Translations under genes and position numbers: made by a program
From: CAXMQZ01 sp963719055
GTDB lineage: Bacteria; Acidobacteriota; Thermoanaerobaculia; Multivoradales; JAHEKO01
Assembly: GCA_963719055.1 (NCBI GenBank)
Contig: CAVRAU010000004.1
Location: forward strand, 1-64,000
Length of the DNA stretch: 64,000 nucleotides
Direction of reading: 5' to 3'
Part shown: positions 34,355 through 42,940 of the stretch, piece after piece
How the letters are laid out: each line of letters begins with the position of its first letter
Position numbering within the stretch: position 1 is the stretch's first letter
The notes under the pieces: generated by a model
What the model saw: only the letters and a program-made list of their open reading frames with translations
Databases searched by the model: none
What the model was told of the DNA's origin: nothing

Positions 34355-36220
34355 TTGCTCCTCACCTTCATCATCCTTGGAATTACCATCCTCCTCTTCG
34401 TTTGGGGACGGTTCCCCGTCGAATTGGTCGCGCTGGTATCGCTGTTGGCGTTGATCCTGCTGAGGGTTCTCGATGTCGGTCAGGCATTGGCAGGATTTGG
34501 CGACTCGACGGTGGTGATGATCGCCGCGCTGTTCGTGGTGGGTGAGGGGCTGTCGAGAACTGGGGTCACGGGTTGGTTGGGCGAGCGGCTCATACGATGG
34601 GCGGGCGGTAGTGAGACTCGACTTCTGGTTCTGATGATGCTCGGTGCTGCGGGTCTTTCGGCCTTCATCAGCAATACGGGAACCGTGGCCACGCTTCTGC
34701 CCGCGGTGGTGGCGGCCTCCTGGCGGATCGGCAGCAATCCATCCCGGTTCTTGATCCCCTTGTCCTTTGCGGCCAGCACAGGAGGGCTCCTGACCTTGAC
34801 GGGAAGCCCGCCCAACATCATCGTCGCCGACGCCTTGGCCGAAGGCGGCTACGAACCCTTCGGCTACTTCGAGTTCGGTTGGATCGGCTTGCCCTTGTTG
34901 CTGCTGGCCACGGTGTTTATGGTTTGGTTCGGTAATCGCCTCCTGCCAACGCGTGGGTCGCAGCGACGGCCAGTGGATGTGGAGGCCTCGATCGAAGAGC
35001 TCACCGAGGCCTATTCGATCGAGAGGGAGGTCTACCGCTTGCGAGTCCGCAGGGGCTCTGGGCTCACGGGTAAGACCCTTCGTGAAGCTGGGCTGGGTAG
35101 CGATTTCGGGCTGCTGGTGGTGCATGTGGAAAGAGCGGACGATCGGCGGGAGATGCATCTGCCAGCACCGCTGGCCATCCTCACCCAGGAGCGCGAGCTC
35201 TTTGCCCTCGGCCCCGACACTCAGCTGTTCGAGGGCGATGTTTTGGATGCCATTGGGACCGAGGAGGCGGTCCAGATGGCCATGGCCCACTTCCGACTCA
35301 GCGTGGTTCCTGTCGATGAGGTGGGTGACGCCACTAAACCCCGTTGGGTGTCGAGCGAGGTGGGCATCGCGGAGGTGCTCATCACCCCACGGTCGGCGTA
35401 TATCGGCAAGACGGTTCGACAGGGCCAGATCGGGCAGAAGTACGACGTGCAGGTCTTGAGCATTCGGCGTCGCGATCATTCCGTGCCCCTTACCGAGGCG
35501 CGGCTCAAGTTTGGGGATTCGTTGTTGGTGCGTGGCACCTGGGAGGCGATCGGGGTTCTGGCGCAGGAGAGACGAAACTTTGTCGTCGTGGGTAGCCCGG
35601 AAGAAATGGCCCGCGAAAGTGTCGGACTACGGCCCCAGGCGAGTATCGCCGTCGCGGCGTTGGTCGGCATGGTGACCCTGATGGTCGGGGGCTGGGTGCC
35701 CACCGTCGTCGCCGTCCTTCTGGCGGCCCTCGCGATGACCCTTGGAGGTTGCCTGACCCCCAGGGAGGCCTACAGGGCGGTGAGCTGGGAAAGCGTCATC
35801 CTGATTGCGGCCATGATTCCGATGAGCACGGCTCTCCGGGTCACAGGTGGAGTGGAGCTGCTGGCTGGAGGTTTGGTCGACACGCTCGGCCAGATCCATC
35901 CACTGCTGCTGATGGCCGGAGTCTTTGTTCTCACCGCCGGTTTCAGCCAGGTCATCAGCAATACCGCGACGACGGTCCTGGTGGCGCCCATCGTCATCAA
36001 GGCGTCCCTCGATCTGGGTCTCTCGCCCCATCCGATGCTGATGGCGGTAGCGGTGAGCGCTTCGACGGCATTCCTGACGCCAATTGGAACGACTACGAAC
36101 CTGCTTGTGCTCTCACCTGGCGGCTACCGTTTCGGCGACTACTGGAAGACGGGCCTGCCCTTGCTCCTATTGTTCCTTGCGGTCAGCCTGGTCCTGATTC
36201 CCGCGGTTTGGCCCCTTTGA
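34355..36220 (+). CDS. SLC13/DASS-family permease with two TrkA_C domains
   Basis: 621 residues. Two membrane halves (about 1-200 and 410-620) surround two RCK C-terminal-like (TrkA_C) domains at about 215-295 and 305-390. Family marks: AGFGDSTVVMIAALFVVGEGL, the SNTGTVATLLP and SNTATTVLVAPIV pair (substrate/Na+ binding repeats), and TGSPPNIIVADAL, TPIGTTTNLLV. Members move dicarboxylates, sulfate or other anions with Na+; the version with inserted TrkA_C domains is common in bacteria and often of unknown substrate. Start is a TTG; no ATG/GTG is available in frame after the preceding stop, so start certainty is modest. Confidence 0.83.
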   Translation: MLLTFIILGITILLFVWGRFPVELVALVSLLALILLRVLDVGQALAGFGDSTVVMIAALFVVGEGLSRTGVTGWLGERLIRWAGGSETRLLVLMMLGAAGLSAFISNTGTVATLLPAVVAASWRIGSNPSRFLIPLSFAASTGGLLTLTGSPPNIIVADALAEGGYEPFGYFEFGWIGLPLLLLATVFMVWFGNRLLPTRGSQRRPVDVEASIEELTEAYSIEREVYRLRVRRGSGLTGKTLREAGLGSDFGLLVVHVERADDRREMHLPAPLAILTQERELFALGPDTQLFEGDVLDAIGTEEAVQMAMAHFRLSVVPVDEVGDATKPRWVSSEVGIAEVLITPRSAYIGKTVRQGQIGQKYDVQVLSIRRRDHSVPLTEARLKFGDSLLVRGTWEAIGVLAQERRNFVVVGSPEEMARESVGLRPQASIAVAALVGMVTLMVGGWVPTVVAVLLAALAMTLGGCLTPREAYRAVSWESVILIAAMIPMSTALRVTGGVELLAGGLVDTLGQIHPLLLMAGVFVLTAGFSQVISNTATTVLVAPIVIKASLDLGLSPHPMLMAVAVSASTAFLTPIGTTTNLLVLSPGGYRFGDYWKTGLPLLLLFLAVSLVLIPAVWPL

Positions 36221-36313
36221 CATAGGATGCCTGGGCGAAACGACAGGCAATCAGATGATGGGTACCCCAGTCCCATCCTCGGTGGATCGATTGTAGAGAG
36301 AGGAACAGAATCG

Positions 36314-37637
36314 ATGAGTCAATCCTCGGAGAATGGTCAAGACAGTGTCTTTCAGCGGTTTCTCCACTGGGAAGCCGCAGGGAGTCTTGTTCTGCTGGCG
36401 AGCGCCGTCGTGGCGCTCGTCTGGGCTAATTCGCCCTGGGCTGAGAGCTACGACCATCTCACCCACACCTATCTCGGTTTCTCCATCGGCGAAGACACAT
36501 TCAAGCTGTCATTGAAGCACTGGGTCAACGATCTCTTGATGGTGGTGTTCTTCTTCGTCGTCGGATTGGAGATCAAGCGAGAGATGGTGCTCGGACAGCT
36601 GTCGTCCTTCAGCAAGGCCATCCTGCCGGTCATGGCGGCCGTGGGCGGCATGTTGGTCCCGGCCGGTATCTACTTGATGTTCAACGCCGGCGGCCCGGGT
36701 CAGAACGGCTGGGGAATACCCATGGCCACCGATATCGCTTTCGCCCTCGGTATCCTGGCTCTTTTCGGGACCAGGGCGCCTCTGGGACTCAAGGTGTTTT
36801 TGACCGCCCTGGCCATCGCCGACGACATGGGGGCGGTCGTTGGTCATCGCGCTTTTCTATACCGAAGAGGTTCGATTGTTGCCACTGCTGATTGCGGCGG
36901 GGTGTCTGGTTCTCATCTCGCTGGCGGCGCAGGCAAGAGTGAAAAGGGTCGGTATCTACGCAGCTCTTATTCTGGTCGTGTGGCTGGGAGTGTTCGCCTC
37001 GGGTGTCCACGCCACCATCGCGGGCATACTGCTGGCCCTGGTCGTTCCAGTGCGCGCGCAGATCGACCCGAAGAATTTCTTCGACACCGCCAAGCGGAGT
37101 CTGGCAACCTTGGAAGCTTCCGAGGTGACAAAGGACAGCATGGTGGACAATGACGACGAGTTCAGGGCTCTGACGGATCTCAGCGATGCCACGGCGGGCA
37201 TGCTGCCCCCGGGAGTCGTCTTGGAGAGATATCTCCACATCGGTCAGGCCTTCATCGTCTTGCCGCTGTTCGCCTTCTTCAATGCGGGAGTGCACATTGG
37301 CGGCGATCTTTTTGCGATCCTGAAGAGTCCGATCAGCCTGGGAGTGATCTTGGGGTTGGTTCTGGGCAAGCAGATCGGTGTGCTGTTCTTCAGTTGGCTG
37401 ATCATCAAGAGCGGCAAGGCTTCTCTGCCCGCGGGAGTCACGTGGGCGCAGATCTGGGGCGTCAGCTGTCTCGCCGGTATCGGCTTCACGATGTCGATCT
37501 TCGTCGACGAGTTGGCCTTCAACGATCCGGCGATCATTGACGAGGCGAAGGTGGGAATCCTGGCGGCATCGCTGATCGCCGGTATTCTTGGCTACATCGT
37601 CCTGAAAATGGTTCTGCCCCCGAAGGCGTCGAATTAG
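36314..37637 (+). CDS. nhaA: Na+/H+ antiporter NhaA, one frameshift near 36838
   Basis: About 441 residues when joined. Electrogenic Na+/H+ exchange at the inner membrane. Seen: FLHWEAAGSLVLLASAVVAL, VGLEIKREMVLGQL, GIPMATDIAFALGIL and the ion-binding pair in LTALAIADDMGAV (Asp-Asp, equal to D163/D164). The frame breaks directly after this pair; the next frame continues LVIALFYTEEVRLLPLLIAAG and runs to the end. Removing one G near 36838 (GTCGTTGG to GTCTTGG) restores a normal NhaA, so this is probably sequence error. ATG at 36314 follows AGAGAGGAAC. Second in the ion-transport run. Confidence 0.88.
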
Positions 37638-37707
37638 GAAAGTCTACTGGTCGCGCATGTGCCGGAATTCGGTCCGGTGGACGGTGCCGTTTCGATAGGA
37701 GTTCGCA

Positions 37708-39384
37708 ATGGATTGGTTTCAAATCATCATGGGTCTCTTCGGTGGCCTGGCCCTGTTTTTGTTTGGCTTGGATCAGTTGGCCACCGGTCTGCAGGCGGCT
37801 GCAGGGGAGAGCATGAAGACCTTTCTGGCCAAGCTCACCAAGAATCGGGTGCTGGGCGCTATCACGGGCGCGGTCGTCACGGCCGTCCTCAATTCCTCAT
37901 CGGTCACCACCGTGCTGGTCGTCGGCTTTATCAGCGCCGGGCTGATGACGTTGTCGCAGTCCATCGCCGTGATCATGGGCGCCAATATCGGCAGCACGGC
38001 GACGGCGCAGATCGTCGCCTTCAACGTCACCCGCTACGCCCTGATGATGATCGGCATCGGCTTCGTGATGTTGTTTGCCGGCAAGCGCGACAAGGTGCGC
38101 CAGTGGGGTTCCATGATCATGGGTCTCGGACTGGTCTTCTACGGCATGGGGGTGATGGGCGATTCGATGGCACCGCTGCGTAGCTACGAGCCCTTCATGG
38201 ATCTGATGGTCAAGATGGAAGTACCCATTCTCGGCATTCTGGCGGGAGCCCTCTTTACCGGTCTGGTGCAGTCATCGGCGGCGACCATGGGTATCGCCAT
38301 CGTCATGGCCAGCGGTGGATTGGTGACGCTGCCCGCAGGTATCGCTCTGGCCCTGGGCGCCAACATCGGGACCTGTGTCACGGCGTTGCTGGCCGCAATC
38401 GGTCGGCCCCGTGAGGGCCAACGCGCGGCACTGGCCCACGTTCTGTTCAATATCGCTGGGGTTCTTCTATGGGTGGGATTCATCGATCAGCTGGCGGAGT
38501 TGGCGATTCGCTTCTCTCCAGGCAGTCCGGAGCTCACCGGGTCGGCGAAACTGGCAGCTGAGGTGCCGCGCCAGATCGCCAACGCCAACACCATTTTCAA
38601 CATCATCAACACGTTGCTCTTTCTGCCCTTCACAGGGGTATTTGCCAAGGCGGTGACAATGATCCTGCCGGACAAACCGGTGGACGATAAGGTCATCATT
38701 CAACCCAAGTACCTCGACACCGCTTTGCTCTCGACCCCGTCGTTGGCACTGAATCAGGTCCGGATGGAGATCGGTCATGTCGGCGAAGTCCTCGAGGGTA
38801 TGTGGAGCCGGTTGAGCGAGGCCTTCGGGTCCCGGAACCGAGACACCTTTGACGAGGTCGCGAGGATGGATGACCAGATCGATATTCTGCATGCCGAGAT
38901 CGTCGGGTATCTGGCGGAGATTCGGCAACGCGAAATGAGCGACGCCGAAAGCCGGGAGTTTCTCGGTCTGATGAGCGCTAGCACATACATGGAGAGCATG
39001 GGCGACGTACTGGAGACAACCTTGGTAGACCTGGGACACAGGATGTTGGACAAGGACATCCAGGTGAGCGAAACCATGAATCTGGCCTTGCGGGGGCTCG
39101 GCAGGACGGTGGGGGAATCCGTGGAGGCGGCGGTTCGGTCGGTCACCGAGGAGAGCGAGACTGCGGCCCAGGAGGTTCTGTCGCTGCGCGGCGAGGTCAG
39201 CCGACAGATCGAGGAAGTGATGGAACATCAGGCGAGCAAACTCAGTCCTGACGACCCCCAACGTCTCGACAAATTCCGTCTGGAAACCGGTCTGGTCGAT
39301 GCGCTCAAAAGGACCTACACGCTGGCCAAGAGAATTGCCAGAATCGAAGCACCCAAAGCTGTTCTCAAAGAGAAAGCAGCGTAG
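37708..39384 (+). CDS. Na+/phosphate cotransporter, NptA/PhoU-tail type
   Basis: 558 residues. N-terminal Na_Pi_cotrans membrane module in two repeats: GAVVTAVLNSSSVTTVLVVG (about 55) and GALFTGLVQSSAATMGIAIV (about 190); C-terminal 200 residues are a PhoU-like helical bundle (LALNQVRMEIGHVGEVLEGM, MESMGDVLETTLVDLGH). The usual QSSSATT signature has Asn in place of Gln in the first repeat, and QSSAATM in the second. Imports phosphate with Na+, fitting with the NhaA antiporter 70 bases upstream. RBS GATAGGAG is present before the ATG. Confidence 0.87.
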   Translation: MDWFQIIMGLFGGLALFLFGLDQLATGLQAAAGESMKTFLAKLTKNRVLGAITGAVVTAVLNSSSVTTVLVVGFISAGLMTLSQSIAVIMGANIGSTATAQIVAFNVTRYALMMIGIGFVMLFAGKRDKVRQWGSMIMGLGLVFYGMGVMGDSMAPLRSYEPFMDLMVKMEVPILGILAGALFTGLVQSSAATMGIAIVMASGGLVTLPAGIALALGANIGTCVTALLAAIGRPREGQRAALAHVLFNIAGVLLWVGFIDQLAELAIRFSPGSPELTGSAKLAAEVPRQIANANTIFNIINTLLFLPFTGVFAKAVTMILPDKPVDDKVIIQPKYLDTALLSTPSLALNQVRMEIGHVGEVLEGMWSRLSEAFGSRNRDTFDEVARMDDQIDILHAEIVGYLAEIRQREMSDAESREFLGLMSASTYMESMGDVLETTLVDLGHRMLDKDIQVSETMNLALRGLGRTVGESVEAAVRSVTEESETAAQEVLSLRGEVSRQIEEVMEHQASKLSPDDPQRLDKFRLETGLVDALKRTYTLAKRIARIEAPKAVLKEKAA

Positions 39385-39409
39385 TGCGGGGTCAGGGTAT
39401 TCTAGGGCT

Positions 39410-39868
39410 ATGAATCCTCAATCTCCCAGCTCCCGGCTGTTGGTCTCGATCGCGGTGGCTTTTCTTCTGGCCCCCCCAACAGCGGCCATGTTCGTCGATG
39501 TGCAGTTCATCGGTGGTGTCGATATTTCGGCCTTCGAGACCTGGAACTGGACCGAGGGCTCGCCATTGCCGAACCAGGAGGTCGAGCGTGCCGCCCGGAC
39601 CATCGTCGAAGAGCAGATGGCGGCCAAGGGTTACACCAAAGTCGAGGGTACGGCCGACTGCTATATCGCCATTCATGCCGAGGCAGACGAGTGGTTCGAT
39701 GGCGGCCTTCTCAAGATCGAGGCCCTCGATGGCAAGACCCGGAAGACGGTCTGGCGAGGCAAGGCCGAAGGCGCGGTCAACGTGCAGAGCACGGCCAAGC
39801 GCCAGAAGCTGGCCCAGCGTGTGACCAAGAAGATGTTCAAGAAGTTTCCGGACAAGCAGGGCGAGTAG
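39410..39868 (+). CDS. DUF4136 family secreted protein
   Basis: 152 residues, the only intact DUF4136 gene of the three. Signal peptide (VSIAVAFLLAPPTAAM), the hallmark DISAFETWNW, central GYTKVEGTADCYIAIHAEADEW, LLKIEALDGKTRKTVWRGKAEG and an ending KKMFKKFPDKQGE near the expected length. Function unknown; the family is found in the Gram-negative envelope. Follows the phosphate transporter by 25 bases and is probably co-transcribed. Confidence 0.82.
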   Translation: MNPQSPSSRLLVSIAVAFLLAPPTAAMFVDVQFIGGVDISAFETWNWTEGSPLPNQEVERAARTIVEEQMAAKGYTKVEGTADCYIAIHAEADEWFDGGLLKIEALDGKTRKTVWRGKAEGAVNVQSTAKRQKLAQRVTKKMFKKFPDKQGE

Positions 39869-39947
39869 CCCCCACCTGCTCCCGAGTGCTCTGTCGCAAA
39901 CCATCTGGCCGGGTGTAGGCTGGGGGGTGAAGGGGACTCCAAAGCCT

Positions 39948-40556
39948 ATGTCGGCGCCAGAAACCAGGGGGATACGGATCCGCTGGCCGCGGTTCTACGA
40001 CGCTCTGAACCGGGTCCACTTTCTCGGGCGAGAGGAGCTCTTCAGAGAACAGACGGTCGATCTTGCTGCGATCACGACTGGGGAGCGAATCCTCGATGTC
40101 GGGTGCGGCACCGGAAATCTGACTCTGGCAGCCAAGGTCCGGGCTGGCGCCGAGGGCGCGGTGTACGGTATCGACGCGGCGCCGGAGATGGTTCGGGAAG
40201 CCGAGCGGAAGGCCACCGACCGGGGGCTGGAGATTCACTTTCGGGTCGGCTTGATCGAGAAACTCGATTTTCCGGACGACCAGTTCGATGTGGTCTTGAG
40301 CAGCTTGATGCTGCATCATTTGCCCAGAGACCTAAAACAGCGTGGGATCGCCGAGATCGCCCGGGTGCTGAAATCCGGCGGACGATTTTTGGCCGCAGAC
40401 GTCGATCCGTGGTTGCTGGGCAACCTAAAGACGGTGGTCGAGGCGCTCGAGAGCCAGGGCTTTTCCAGGATCGAGAGCGGCAGAACCGGCTTCCGGACGC
40501 TGTGGATTCCCATCCACTTTCTGAAAGGCAGGGCGCCATCCGATGGCAAAGCGTGA
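39948..40556 (+). CDS. UbiE-like class I methyltransferase
   Basis: About 202 residues. Motif I ILDVGCGTGNLTLAA, motif II VYGIDAAPEMV, post-motif LDFPDDQFDVVLSSLMLHHL and the strand GGRFLAADVD are all typical of the Methyltransf_11/UbiE group. A role in quinone or lipid methylation is possible; the substrate is not shown. The GTG at 39927 is an alternative start seven codons earlier; AAGGGG at 39930-39935 fits the ATG at 39948. Its end overlaps the earliest possible start of the downstream hydrolase gene. Confidence 0.8.
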   Translation: MSAPETRGIRIRWPRFYDALNRVHFLGREELFREQTVDLAAITTGERILDVGCGTGNLTLAAKVRAGAEGAVYGIDAAPEMVREAERKATDRGLEIHFRVGLIEKLDFPDDQFDVVLSSLMLHHLPRDLKQRGIAEIARVLKSGGRFLAADVDPWLLGNLKTVVEALESQGFSRIESGRTGFRTLWIPIHFLKGRAPSDGKA

Positions 40557-40629
40557 GGGCGCCGGGCCGCGGAGCCCAGCAAGCGTCGCCGTCTGCAATC
40601 CGCGAGACAGGGGCAGGACGAGCCACGTC

Positions 40630-42822
40630 ATGACGGGTCGTGGCCGGCGCCTTTGGCTTGCCTTGCCCACGATTCTATTGGGGAGCTTTGTGTCGCTGTC
40701 CTGTACAGCCAACCGGATGCACAGACCCGTCAGCGTCGAGGATCATCCCGACTACAGCTTGGCTTTCATCGAGTTCGACGATCAGGGAGAGCTCTGGGCA
40801 CCTTCGCAGCTGGATCGCGCCCTGGCGCTGCTCGAGCACGAGAATCGCTCGCCGTCGGGAGTCGCTCTGGCGATATATATCCACGGCTGGAACAACAGCG
40901 CATCTCAGGACGAAGAGCGCGAGGGTAAGGGCTCGGTCTTCGCCTTCCGACAAATCTTGTCGCGGCTCAGGGCGGACTTTCGTCAGAGATTTCCGGAAGG
41001 GGACCTCCCGGTGGTAGGGATCTATCTCAGCTGGCGTGGAAAAGTCTCCTCGCTGCCTCTCGTGCGCGAGCTGTCGTTCTACAACCGGCGAGGTGCCGCC
41101 GAGCGCATCGCCGGCCCTTCGGCCACCGAGGCGATCTACCGTCTGCTGACCACCGCCAGGGCAAACCCGCGAACGCGCTCGGTGCTGATAGGCCATTCGT
41201 TCGGCTCGATGATCCTCGAGCGCGCTCTGTCACAGGCCGTGATCAGTGCCTTGCTGGCGGCGCCGGGGCAACAGCTCATCTTCCCGGCCGACCTCGTGGT
41301 GCTTTTCAATCCGGCCGGTTCCGCCGTGCAGACCAAACAGCTGGTCGATATGCTGGCCCGGAATCGGCTCAAGACGTTTCGTCTAGATGAGAACGGGCGC
41401 CGCATCGAGCGGCCGCTGTTGGTGTCGTTCACCTCGGCCACCGACCGAGCCACGCGTTCCTTTTTTCCGCTGGGAATGGGGCTCAAAGGTGTCAGCAAGA
41501 AGTTCCGGCCGTACGGTGCCGAGTACTGCACCCCGATCTCGAGTCAGAGATTCCTCTATTCGCACACCTCCGGACACACGCCGGCGCTGTTCAGTCACGA
41601 GATCACGGTCACCGAGAAACGGTACGGAGACCCCTTGCCCGAGACCCCGACGGACGACCTGCCGCCGATCTTCGAGAGCGAATACGACCCGATCACCCGT
41701 CAGGTGTCCATCTCGTTCGAAGGCACTGAGCATAGGTTCACCATTCGTCGCAGACCGCGGGCGCCCAACGACACGCCTTACTGGATCATGCAGGTACCCC
41801 GCGAGCTCATCCCCAATCACTCCGAGATCTTCACCGAGGCGACCTACGCCCTGGTTGAGGCGGTTCTCGCGTACAGCGGCGCGCTGCAGGATGACATCAC
41901 CACCAGACTGGTTCGCGAGGACGGTGTGCGCCCGGTCGCCGTGGTGCCGCGCGCCGACGGCGGGGCCCTGTTTCTCGATCGCTCGCGAGCGGTCTACAGC
42001 GTCGATCCCGACTCGATCCATCCGGTCTTTGTCTCTTGCATGCGAGAAGAGCTCGACCCCAGCAATGCGGTCGGGTTTCATGTCGCCGGCCACCTGGCCT
42101 ACGCGGCCCTGGTGAGGCCTCAGGGAGGGACTTCCGAGAGATGCAAGACCGACATCTACGAATTCGAGGTTGGCCAAGAAGGCTATCGCCAGCTGACCCA
42201 TCTTCGCCTGGCCGGAGACGAGTGCTTTACTGCCGCGGGCTTTGATATCCCAGGCAGGCACGTCTATCTCAGCGCCGGCGGCGAGGACGGCCCGGCTCTC
42301 TGGGCCGCGGATCTGACGGATGCACAACCGAGGCCGAAGAGGATGCTGGATCTGCCCGGCAGTCTTCCGGCGACGGAGCTTTTCTTCGAGGCGACCGGCC
42401 GGCGGCTGTTTGCCGCCCAACGAGACAGCGGCGGGCTGTGGAGAGTCGATGTGGATGACCAAGAGCCGCGGGCACGCCTGGTCGCCGAGCAGCTCGGTTG
42501 GCCGATTGCACTGGGCTATGGCAGGCAGGCGCAGCGTCTATACGTGACGGATGCCAAGAACCAGCGGATCTGGAAGCTCGACTGCGGCGGACCCTGTGGC
42601 GAGCCTGAGGTCTTCTACCAGTCGGAGTCGTTGAGGAATCCCGTCACGCTCACGGTCGCTCTCGATGGGCACCTCTGGCTGGGTGACCTGGAGGGGCAGA
42701 CGCTGCAGACCCTCAGCCCCGAGGGAATCGTCGACCGCACGATCTACTCGCTCTCGGGCGCCCGGGCCTCGCCGATGGCGCCCGCTGGCGACCCGACCGT
42801 CGAGGGTACACCGCCGCCGTAG
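40630..42822 (+). CDS. Alpha/beta hydrolase fused to a beta-propeller-like domain, membrane-linked or secreted
   Basis: About 730 residues from the ATG at 40630. An N-terminal hydrophobic segment ends in LSC (a weak lipobox, so lipoprotein or signal peptide). Residues about 50-330 look like an alpha/beta hydrolase: AIYIHGWNN (oxyanion region) and the nucleophile elbow IGHSFGSM. A linker region follows, then from about 430 a beta-propeller-like part with repeated units (VAVVPRADGGALFLDRS, PGRHVYLSAGGED, GRRLFAAQRDSGGLWRVD, ALDGHLWLGDLEG), in the style of NHL/SMP-30 folds. The combination is not one I can name; an extracytoplasmic esterase or lipase is a guess. Upstream in-frame start at 40543 is possible. 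Confidence 0.68.
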   Translation: MTGRGRRLWLALPTILLGSFVSLSCTANRMHRPVSVEDHPDYSLAFIEFDDQGELWAPSQLDRALALLEHENRSPSGVALAIYIHGWNNSASQDEEREGKGSVFAFRQILSRLRADFRQRFPEGDLPVVGIYLSWRGKVSSLPLVRELSFYNRRGAAERIAGPSATEAIYRLLTTARANPRTRSVLIGHSFGSMILERALSQAVISALLAAPGQQLIFPADLVVLFNPAGSAVQTKQLVDMLARNRLKTFRLDENGRRIERPLLVSFTSATDRATRSFFPLGMGLKGVSKKFRPYGAEYCTPISSQRFLYSHTSGHTPALFSHEITVTEKRYGDPLPETPTDDLPPIFESEYDPITRQVSISFEGTEHRFTIRRRPRAPNDTPYWIMQVPRELIPNHSEIFTEATYALVEAVLAYSGALQDDITTRLVREDGVRPVAVVPRADGGALFLDRSRAVYSVDPDSIHPVFVSCMREELDPSNAVGFHVAGHLAYAALVRPQGGTSERCKTDIYEFEVGQEGYRQLTHLRLAGDECFTAAGFDIPGRHVYLSAGGEDGPALWAADLTDAQPRPKRMLDLPGSLPATELFFEATGRRLFAAQRDSGGLWRVDVDDQEPRARLVAEQLGWPIALGYGRQAQRLYVTDAKNQRIWKLDCGGPCGEPEVFYQSESLRNPVTLTVALDGHLWLGDLEGQTLQTLSPEGIVDRTIYSLSGARASPMAPAGDPTVEGTPPP

Positions 42823-42940
42823 TCACTTTCGTCGCCGAGCGCCTGAATCTCTCGCGAATTCCTACTTCGAGAGGTCGGCCGGTACTATGGGACGGTTTTG
42901 ATTACCCTCTTGTGGCAGAGGTTTCTGAGGAGCGAGGACT

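Noticed and set aside
34301..35479. 392-codon minus-strand open frame
   Set aside because: Antisense shadow of the SLC13 permease; His/Gln/Arg-rich with no motif.
36217..36222. Perfect TTGACA at the end of the SLC13 gene as a promoter of nhaA
   Set aside because: No -10-like hexamer at 16-18 bases; the site overlaps a stop codon and is probably chance.
41383..42462. 359-codon minus-strand open frame
   Set aside because: Antisense to the hydrolase/propeller gene, no motif or RBS.
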